Assembly: GCA_020073565.1 (NCBI GenBank)
Contig: JAIQEY010000005.1
Coordinates: 118,626-182,625 of the forward strand
DNA: 64,000 bases
Source of the DNA: Terriglobia bacterium
GTDB taxonomy: Bacteria > Acidobacteriota > Terriglobia > Terriglobales > Acidobacteriaceae
Direction: 5' to 3'
Shown here piece after piece: positions 46,096 through 52,958 of this stretch; positions within the stretch are counted from its first letter, which is position 1; each line of letters begins with the position of its first letter. A program made the translations under genes and the position numbers. Below the pieces are notes generated by a model, which saw only the letters and a list, made by a program, of their open reading frames with translations, was not told the origin of the DNA and searched no databases.

Positions 46096-46877
46096 ATGGC
46101 GAACACCCTCATTCTCGAGATTCAGCGCTATTCTCCCGAACGTGACGCGGAGCCCCGCTTCCAGGACTACGAGGTTCCAGTGCACAAGGATTGGGTGGTC
46201 CTGGACGCGCTGAACTACCTCAAGGACAAAGTGGATGGGTCGCTCACTTACCGGTGGTCGTGCCGCATGGGCATCTGCGGCAGCTGCGGGATGATGGTGA
46301 ACGGCGAGCCCAAGTTGAGCTGCGCTACCTTCCTGACCGACTACGCACGCAACGGAACCAAGGTTCGTGTCGAACCGCTACGGTACTTTCCGGTGGTGCG
46401 CGATCTGGTTACCGAGCTATCCGATTTCCTCGGCAAGTTGAAGAAGGTGAAACCCTGGCTCATCCGCACCGGCGAGCCGGCCCCCGTTACCGGCGAATTT
46501 CTGCAAACCCCGGCACAACTGGATCACTACAGCAATTCAGCATGTGCATCAATTGCACGCTCTGCTACGCCGCATGTCCGGTGGTCGGGCTGGACCCAGT
46601 ATTCGTAGGACCGGCGGCGATTGCGCTGGCCCAGCGCTATAACATGGATTCCCGGGACCAGGGCGCGCAAGAGCGGCTCGCCGTGCTGGCCCATCCCGAG
46701 GGCATCTGGGGTTGCACGTTTGTTGGAGAATGCACGCGGGTCTGCCCCAAGCACGTGGATCCCGCGGGCGCGATTCAGCAGTACAAGGTGAAGGCCGCTA
46801 TGGAGTGGTTGAAGGCAGTGGTCATGCCGTGGGGAAACAGGCCAAGCAAGGAGGCCTCCAGTGCAGCCACCGACTAA
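46096..46877 (+). CDS. frdB: Fumarate reductase / succinate dehydrogenase iron-sulfur subunit, frameshifted
   Basis: The frame from ATG 46096 encodes the [2Fe-2S] domain ([19 protein letters not shown]) but goes out of register after LDHYS and stops at 46608. The expected C-terminal domain ([16 protein letters not shown] with the [4Fe-4S]/[3Fe-4S] cysteines; [17 protein letters not shown]) continues in the +1 frame to 46877. One base is missing near 46532/46533 (TAC AG_ CAA TTC; one extra base would restore [10 protein letters not shown]). All cysteine ligands are otherwise intact. The break is either an assembly error or a recent mutation. Overlaps frdC by 17 bp. Confidence 0.88.
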
Positions 46878-47286
46878 CACGACTCCGGCTTACACCGAAT
46901 ACCATCCCCGATGGTACCGGGCACGCGTGTCGGTGTATTGGTGGATGGGCGATTGGCGCTACTTGAAATTCATCCTGCGCGAACTGAGCAGCGCATTCGT
47001 CGCCTTCGCTGTGGTCATGACTCTGTTCCAGGTGCGCGCCCTGCGCGCCGGACCAGAGGCGTATGCGCGCTTCCAGCAACGGCTGCACTCGCCGCTAATG
47101 ATCGCGCTGAGTGTTGTCAGTCTGTTCTTTGTTGTCTTCCACGCGATTACATGGTTCAACCTGACGCCCCGCGCGATGGCGATCCGGTTGCGCGGAAGGC
47201 GGCTCCCGGACGCGATGGTGGCCGCTCCCAACTATGCGGTCTGGCTGGTCGTCTCGGTAGGCGTGGCCTGGCTGGTTACGAGGTAA
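46861..47286 (+). CDS. frdC: Fumarate reductase membrane anchor subunit C
   Basis: 141 residues from GTG 46861. N-terminus [20 protein letters not shown], then three membrane helices with a FrdC-like pattern ([30 protein letters not shown]). It anchors the FrdAB catalytic part to the inner membrane and forms part of the quinone site. No extra conserved His pairs for haem b are obvious, as in haem-free E. coli-type FrdCD. Confidence 0.9.
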   Translation: MQPPTNTTPAYTEYHPRWYRARVSVYWWMGDWRYLKFILRELSSAFVAFAVVMTLFQVRALRAGPEAYARFQQRLHSPLMIALSVVSLFFVVFHAITWFNLTPRAMAIRLRGRRLPDAMVAAPNYAVWLVVSVGVAWLVTR

Positions 47287-47289
47287 GCG

Positions 47290-47643
47290 ATGGCGCGAGA
47301 GTCGAACGAAGCTTCGCTGTGGGCGCTGTTCAGCGCGGGCGGCGTGGTCGCAGCGTTTCTGATTCCAGTGCATTTGCTTTTGTTCGGGCTGGCCTTTCCT
47401 CTGGGATGGCTGCATGCTCCAAGCTACGAATCTCTGATGGCTCTGGTCCGGATGCCGCTGGTGCGGATCTATCTTTTTGTCTTGTGCTCGTTGCCTCTGT
47501 TTCACTGGGCCCATCGTTTCCGCTACGCGCTCTACGACGGGCTCCAGGTGAAACATCTCAACGAAGTGATCTTTGTACTTTTTTATGGTGGCGCTGTACT
47601 GGGAACAGGGCTGGCGGGATATCTACTGTGGACCATTGCGTAA
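47290..47643 (+). CDS. frdD: Fumarate reductase membrane anchor subunit D
   Basis: 117 residues, three membrane helices. EASLWALFSAGGVVAAFLIPVHLLLFGL and FHWAHRFRYALYDGLQVKH match the FrdD family (FrdD-type WALFxxGG and HRxR...L...D). Begins 3 bp after frdC stops. Completes an FrdABCD operon on the + strand. Confidence 0.9.
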   Translation: MARESNEASLWALFSAGGVVAAFLIPVHLLLFGLAFPLGWLHAPSYESLMALVRMPLVRIYLFVLCSLPLFHWAHRFRYALYDGLQVKHLNEVIFVLFYGGAVLGTGLAGYLLWTIA

Positions 47644-47671
47644 CGCGGCGCTACCAGCCGGGGAGACTGAT

Positions 47672-48211
47672 ATGGAACTTAAGCTGAAAACCATCTCGAA
47701 AAGCGGGATTGAAGAGGCGTTCTCCAAAGTCACACTCTACCGCTATCTGAATGAACCCGAAGAAGCCGAGTCCATCTGCCACGACATCCTGGCCATCGAA
47801 CCCGAGAACCAGGAAGCTTTGCGCATGCTGGGCCTAGCGATCACCGACCAATTTAACGGGGAGGGCACGGATCGGTACGCCGAAGTCGAGGGCATTTTTC
47901 AACAGCTCACGGATCCTTACGAACAGCACTACTACGCCGGCCTTCTGTATGAGCGGCGAGCCAAGGCACAGATGCGCATCGGGCGACCTCCGAATGTACT
48001 AACGGGCCTGTTCGAGGAAGCCATGCGCCATTTCGAAGAGGCGGAAAAGATCCATCCCCCTGGGAACGATGACGCGGTCCTGCGCTGGAATCGCTGTGCC
48101 CGCTTGCTGCACACGATTCCTCAGGCAGAAGTGGAACACCACGACGCGTCTCTGCATGACGATGATACGGCTCCCCTTCAGGTGGTCCGTCGCACCCGAT
48201 TGGCCAGCTGA
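47672..48211 (+). CDS. TPR-like helical protein
   Basis: 179 residues from ATG 47672 (GGGGAG upstream). Helical pairs: YRYLNEPEEAESICHDILAIEPENQEAL is a recognisable TPR unit (read in two parts), followed by GLLYERRAKAQM...LFEEAMRHFEEAEKIHPP, a second. No signal peptide. It follows frdD by 28 bp and is likely in the operon, possibly as an assembly or scaffold protein. This role is inference. Its 3' end overlaps the convergent GT87 gene by 34 bp. Confidence 0.8.
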   Translation: MELKLKTISKSGIEEAFSKVTLYRYLNEPEEAESICHDILAIEPENQEALRMLGLAITDQFNGEGTDRYAEVEGIFQQLTDPYEQHYYAGLLYERRAKAQMRIGRPPNVLTGLFEEAMRHFEEAEKIHPPGNDDAVLRWNRCARLLHTIPQAEVEHHDASLHDDDTAPLQVVRRTRLAS

Positions 48212-49584
48212 GTCGACGAGTCACCTGTCTTTTCGTGGTCGGACACGCGCATGCTTCGGGTCGAATCCCAAAGGCCGAAAAGCAGCACGATGTTTAGCAC
48301 CAGCAGCAGCCAGACGAAGTACCTCGCCACAAAGAGATTCCACCACCATGCGGTCGCGATCGACGCTCCGAGGTAAGGGGAGAGGCGCATCAGCGCCGAG
48401 TGCCCGGGCAGCGCAAGTAGAAGAAAAAGCATGCAGGTCGCCATCTTGATGCGTGTCCAAGGTTGACGCTCCTCCAAGGCCCAACATAGCGCAAGCGTTA
48501 AGGCAGTCGCATCCGAAACGCTGTGATAGAGGGAGAGAAAACTCAGGGCGAGCAGGGACGAGATAGCCAGGGAGGCCGGAATGCGAAATCTCGCGCGCCA
48601 GAGCATTGCAATCCAGACGGCTACGCCGATCACAAAAAGGGTGTGTGCAATCAAATTTGACGCGAACACACTGTGCAGCAGCCGGTACAGGATGATCTGA
48701 AGGATGTTCACATGGAAGGGGAAGGCTCCCTCCGTGAAGCCAAAAGGACGGCCCGGATCAAACCAGTAATGCAAGTTTGTCCGGTAGTCAGAAATCGCGT
48801 TGAAGAACGGGAAGGGCCGCCAGAGTAATACCGCGGCAATCAATGCGCCGGTAGTGAGCGCGCCCAAGATCACCTGCTTACGACCTCGCAAGAGGTAGTA
48901 GAGAAGGACCCAGACGCCGATCTGGGGCTTGAGGCAAGCAGCAATGCCGATGGCCATGCCTGCCCACCAATCCTGCTCGCTCTCGACCAGGAGAATGGCC
49001 CAGAACACCAAGGGCACCACCAGCAGCGCTGCGTTTCCAAGGTGAAACGCTTGGTGCAGGGGATCAAAGCTCAGTAGAAACGTAATGAAAGCCATCGTCC
49101 CCAAGCCCCAGGGTCTGGAACCGCAGAGGCGCCACAACAGAAAGACAGTCGCCGCCACCCCGGCGAGTCCAAGCAGCAACCAGACGAAGTTCGCCCATCC
49201 CCACGGCAGGAAGGTGAATGGCGAGACCAGGACGAAAGCAGTGGGCGGGTAGATGGGCGCAGCTTGAACCGACACGCCCACCAGTCGCTGCTGCGTGGCC
49301 GTGGCAAGTGAGGAGTTGTAGGAGTTTTGCCCGTGCCGCCAGAGCCATGCGCTCGTATAGAGTTCCGAAAAATCCGTCCTGGCCGGCTCAAAAGCGGGAA
49401 CGAGAGCACGCAGCACAAAATCGGAGACCATCAGAAGAGCGACCACGCCGAGAAGCAGATAAGCCGCACGTATACGCCAGCTGATTCTCTGCCCTGTGCC
49501 GCGTAAATCCGCCGGCACGAGCTCCGGGATACCTCGGTCTGCCTCTGGAGAATTCACCGGTTGCGCTCCATTGGAACGTTCCAC
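48178..49584 (-). CDS. GT87 (DUF2029) polytopic membrane glycosyltransferase-like protein, paralogue 2
   Basis: 468 residues: a polar N-terminus of about 35, then about ten membrane helices. Shared blocks with the 21904-23262 protein: FVLVSPFTFLPWGWANFVW vs LFVLAPMTILPWPLAHAVW, ACLKPQIGVWVLLYYLL vs ISLKPQIALPFLLYFLL, LYHSVSDATALTLALCWAL vs VYHRLYDASLLAFPLAWSL. ARTDFSELYTSAWL is the expected acidic first loop. Likely transfers a polyprenyl-phosphate-linked sugar; acceptor unknown. Confidence 0.8.
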   Translation of the reverse strand: MERSNGAQPVNSPEADRGIPELVPADLRGTGQRISWRIRAAYLLLGVVALLMVSDFVLRALVPAFEPARTDFSELYTSAWLWRHGQNSYNSSLATATQQRLVGVSVQAAPIYPPTAFVLVSPFTFLPWGWANFVWLLLGLAGVAATVFLLWRLCGSRPWGLGTMAFITFLLSFDPLHQAFHLGNAALLVVPLVFWAILLVESEQDWWAGMAIGIAACLKPQIGVWVLLYYLLRGRKQVILGALTTGALIAAVLLWRPFPFFNAISDYRTNLHYWFDPGRPFGFTEGAFPFHVNILQIILYRLLHSVFASNLIAHTLFVIGVAVWIAMLWRARFRIPASLAISSLLALSFLSLYHSVSDATALTLALCWALEERQPWTRIKMATCMLFLLLALPGHSALMRLSPYLGASIATAWWWNLFVARYFVWLLLVLNIVLLFGLWDSTRSMRVSDHEKTGDSSTQLANRVRRTT

Positions 49585-49766
49585 TGGGACTTTTGGCGAT
49601 CATCACCTGCGGGCGCCCCGGACGCCGCGCTCTCTCAGGGTAACAGTTACCGATGGTGTCAAACACCTCACACTAAGAGGCCACCCGCCCACAATTTGGG
49701 CCATGTACTTCCGTGTTTGGGTGGACTAGCCTGCCCTCAGGAGAACCCAAAACCCTGGAGCCTAAA

Positions 49767-50171
49767 ATGAAATGCCTTCTTACGATCATTCTTTTCAGCG
49801 CCATAGCACAGGGACAGAACGTAGTGGCAACAAGCTCCCCGATACCGGACGCACCGAGCCATGTTCCCTTTTGGAGTCTCGAAAAGAAGGTCAGCGTCGG
49901 CATTTTTGCTGGCCTCGTTGCCACCGATGCCATCACCACCCAGCGCGGCCTGAACCAAGGCTTTCAGGAAGCCAACCCGCTCATGCGTCCGTTTGTGACC
50001 CGCGGCGCGGCTGGAGCCGCCGCTGGTTCCGCCTTGGGTTTTGGCACTGGCTTGGGAGTTGTTTATCTGTTGCATCGTACCCACCACTACAAGGCTGAAC
50101 ACATCGTCATGCAAGTCATGATTGGCGGCGAGGGTTTCGTTGTAGCCCGCAATATCCAAGCAATTCGGTAA
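49767..50171 (+). CDS. Small exported membrane protein of unknown function
   Basis: 134 residues from ATG 49767 (GGAG upstream). Leader MKCLLTIILFSAIAQGQ, then two membrane spans (KKVSVGIFAGLVATDAITT; GAAAGSALGFGTGLGVVYLL). The motif TTQRGLNQGFQEANPLMRPF resembles small acidobacterial proteins with a DAxTTxxxL...E.NP pattern. Function unknown. Confidence 0.75.
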   Translation: MKCLLTIILFSAIAQGQNVVATSSPIPDAPSHVPFWSLEKKVSVGIFAGLVATDAITTQRGLNQGFQEANPLMRPFVTRGAAGAAAGSALGFGTGLGVVYLLHRTHHYKAEHIVMQVMIGGEGFVVARNIQAIR

Positions 50172-50445
50172 GGGCATCCAAGCTTCGTGAAGGCCGGGGG
50201 ACCTCAGAGGGGGTAGGCCAACGCGAAGACCTCAGGAACCCTGCCTGGTCAGTTCTGTATCTTGCGCTTCTCACGCGTGTGATACGGGTCACAGACCGAT
50301 GGCTGCCTGCCAGAGAGAATCCAATGGGAAGGCGATTGATCCTCACCTGAGTTCTGATGCTGCTCAAATCAGGGCAGCGTGGATGCAGACTCGCACGCAA
50401 GTATTAAGAGATGCCTTCAGCAATCCCGTCTCACTGGAGCATGCC

Positions 50446-52860
50446 ATGCAAAACAACAGGTCGCCTTTGATTGACCTACCCCGCCTTGATCGTGGTTGGA
50501 TCATCGCCAACCACAAGCTCGTTTCCTTCCACGCCGCCTTCCTGACTTCATTACTTAGCATTCCTCTCCACGTGGCATCGAAATTCGATGTCATGCGGCA
50601 GATGTTTCTCAGCGTCGAGGTCGTGATCTCTTCGGCGATCTGGTACGTGGCCTGGCATTCGAACATCGCCATCCACGAGATGGGGCACTATTTGACGGCA
50701 GTCAAGACCAACAATCTGAGACCGGAGTTTGCCGGTCCTGCCGAGCAAGAACTGAAGCAAGGCCTGCTGGGCAGGTGGCTCTGGTATCTCGAGATGTTCG
50801 TGAAGATCCCCTACGGAGCCTTCCAGGGAGTGCACAAGGAGTCGGGGAGCTTCCACCCGGCCGTGAAGACGCAGAACCTGGCGGTATCGGCCGCCGGCCC
50901 GCGTGCGAGCAAAGTGTTCAGCCAGATCACGTTCTTGCCGGGGATCTTCCTGATCCTGCTGGGCCTGTACACGAAGTTTCCGTCTGCGGTCTATGCGGGA
51001 AGACTCCTGTTCACAGTTGGCGTGGTCGCCCTCTTCGACTTCCTGCTCTCGGACGCGGGAAAATACAAGGCGTTCCAGGCAAGGCAGAGAGAGGCGGCAG
51101 CCAGAACGGCGGACGTGAGAGCCGCGGAACCGGCGCATGACATACAAGACGCGCGTCAAGGCAAGCCCTCTGAGCTCCGGCGCAAGCTCCGGCTGCACAG
51201 GCTCCAGGAGCTGGAACTGCCAGACGGCAAGATTGTGTTCGCCCCATGGGAATTCAGGAACTCCATTCAGGGAGGGCGTCACACCGAGGAGATGGGCGGG
51301 AACTTGAGCTTCCAGGAATTAATGTTCCTGCCGCTTACCGCCAAGGATTACATTGAGGCCCAACGGGTCATCAATATGCTGCAAACCAGGGCGATCCAGA
51401 TCATCCAGGACACGGAAGGTCTGAATTTCGTGGGCATCGGCCTGGAGGGAGGCATCGTGGCCTCCTACGCCAGAGAAAAATGCGACTTGCTCCCGGAAGA
51501 GAGGGCACTAAGAGTCGCTGTCCAGGCCATCGAGGAATGCGGCTTTGTTCCCGACCGGGATGTTTGCATCGCGCTCGATCCCGCCGCCAGCGAACTCAGC
51601 AATGCTTACCGGGAAAAGACCGGTGAGAAGGAGTCGATAGGCCAGTACCTGTTCTGGAGAGCCGAGGATCCGAAGGTCATGTCCACCGATGAAATGGTCG
51701 AGATGTACCTTCGCTGGGTCAAGAAATTTCCCATCGTCTCGCTGGAAGATCCCTTCGCGGAAGATGACTACGAAGGATGGAAGAAACTGATGAAAGCCCT
51801 CGACCAGGAGATCCTCATCATCGGGGACGACCTGGTTACGACCAAGGATTCCACCATTCAAAGATGCGCCGAGCAAGGGCTCATCAATACTGCCTTGATC
51901 AAGGCCAACCAGATCGGCACGCTGAGTGAAACTCTTCTGGCAACTCGCACTGCGAAGAAGTTGGGGCTCGCCATAGTGGTCTCTCACCGATCCAAATCGC
52001 CCAACGAGGTCATGGAAGCGGATATAAGTTTCGGGGTCGGCGCCCTCGGCCTGAAATGTGGCGGCGGGGCGAACACGGAGAGGCTGGTTAAATACGGAAG
52101 AATCGTCGAACTGATGGAGATGGCGAAGAAGGGTACAAAGATCACCCGGATACTCGATCCCGATCTCGTCATTGCCGACATCTCCGCTCACGAGGAACCG
52201 ACGAACGCGGGCATCCCGACGGTGGGAGTGGTGATCATGCTCGACAACGGCATGAAGTTCTCCGCTGCTACGCCCTTGGGCGTCTCGGCCGGTACGGATG
52301 AGGCTATCCACTTGGTCGACAGCATCATCGAGGCAAACCCGCTTACGCGGAAATTCCCGAACTATTTCGTCTTCAAAGAGAAAGAGAAAACGTACCGCTT
52401 CGCTGCCGACATAAAGGCCGATGCGATCACCAAGGAAAATCGCGAACTAGCCGACCTCTGGATGAGGGCAAAGCGGTACGGCGGCAAAGGCTGTCTGAAC
52501 GCCGTGGCCAACGTAACCGAAGTGGTGGCTCCCCGTTTTCTGGGACAGAAAATTTCGTCCCTGGGCTCACTCGCCGACATCGACCGCGAGCTTCTGCTGC
52601 TCGAACTGGATCTGGCCGTCAAGCGGGGCAAGATCGCTCCCAACGCCTCCGCGGAGGAGAAGATCCAGATCATGCAGAGAAAAGCGAATCTCGGCATGAA
52701 TGCGGTGCTTTCCCTCTCGCTTGCACTCGGGCGCCTGGTTGCCGCACGAGATGGACTGGAACTTCCCGACGTGCTTCGGGAGATGGAATCGACCATCGAC
52801 CGTGATTATCTGTACGGGATCAAGGCGGCGGTGACGGTACCAGAGGAGGTCCACGCGTAA
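50446..52860 (+). CDS. M50-like membrane metalloprotease fused to a circularly permuted enolase
   Basis: 804 residues from ATG 50446 (GGAG upstream; ATG 50299 is a longer alternative). Residues 1-230: membrane domain with HEMGH (77-81), AVSAAGPRASKVF like the AGPxAN motif of site-2 proteases, and a possible third ligand in LFDFLLSDAG. Residues ~250-590: the enolase barrel starting FRNSIQGGRH (His159 equivalent), FQELM, GLEGG, D378, E434, D461, K486 in IKANQIGT, H514 in VSHRS and K537. Residues ~600-790: the enolase cap domain (IPTVGVVIMLDNG; TPLGVSAGTDEA; VANVTEVVAP; LGMNAVLSLSLALGR), which in normal enolases comes first. AGA/AGG codons are frequent, unlike its neighbours. Proposed role: membrane-bound PEP chemistry or regulated proteolysis. 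Confidence 0.88.
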   Translation: MQNNRSPLIDLPRLDRGWIIANHKLVSFHAAFLTSLLSIPLHVASKFDVMRQMFLSVEVVISSAIWYVAWHSNIAIHEMGHYLTAVKTNNLRPEFAGPAEQELKQGLLGRWLWYLEMFVKIPYGAFQGVHKESGSFHPAVKTQNLAVSAAGPRASKVFSQITFLPGIFLILLGLYTKFPSAVYAGRLLFTVGVVALFDFLLSDAGKYKAFQARQREAAARTADVRAAEPAHDIQDARQGKPSELRRKLRLHRLQELELPDGKIVFAPWEFRNSIQGGRHTEEMGGNLSFQELMFLPLTAKDYIEAQRVINMLQTRAIQIIQDTEGLNFVGIGLEGGIVASYAREKCDLLPEERALRVAVQAIEECGFVPDRDVCIALDPAASELSNAYREKTGEKESIGQYLFWRAEDPKVMSTDEMVEMYLRWVKKFPIVSLEDPFAEDDYEGWKKLMKALDQEILIIGDDLVTTKDSTIQRCAEQGLINTALIKANQIGTLSETLLATRTAKKLGLAIVVSHRSKSPNEVMEADISFGVGALGLKCGGGANTERLVKYGRIVELMEMAKKGTKITRILDPDLVIADISAHEEPTNAGIPTVGVVIMLDNGMKFSAATPLGVSAGTDEAIHLVDSIIEANPLTRKFPNYFVFKEKEKTYRFAADIKADAITKENRELADLWMRAKRYGGKGCLNAVANVTEVVAPRFLGQKISSLGSLADIDRELLLLELDLAVKRGKIAPNASAEEKIQIMQRKANLGMNAVLSLSLALGRLVAARDGLELPDVLREMESTIDRDYLYGIKAAVTVPEEVHA

Positions 52861-52892
52861 CGGGCCGCGGAAACAGTCTGGTTTGGGGTGGC

Positions 52893-52940
52893 GCAGCGCT
52901 TTAGCGCTGCGATAAAGGCCGTTCTTTTAAACGGCTTTAG
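52893..52940. repeat. Paired hairpins between the two convergent genes
   Basis: GCAGCGCT/AGCGCTGC (52893-52900 / 52903-52910) and AAAGGCCGTT/AACGGCTTT (52914-52923 / 52930-52938, one bulge, loop with TTTT). They probably act as a shared terminator. Same style as the 3784-4130 hairpins. Confidence 0.65.
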
Positions 52941-52958
52941 CCCCTGAGGTAAGCCTTG

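Noticed and set aside
50172..50445. N-terminal extension of the enolase fusion from ATG 50299
   Set aside because: No ribosome site at 50299; GGAG precedes ATG 50446. Kept as an alternative start only.
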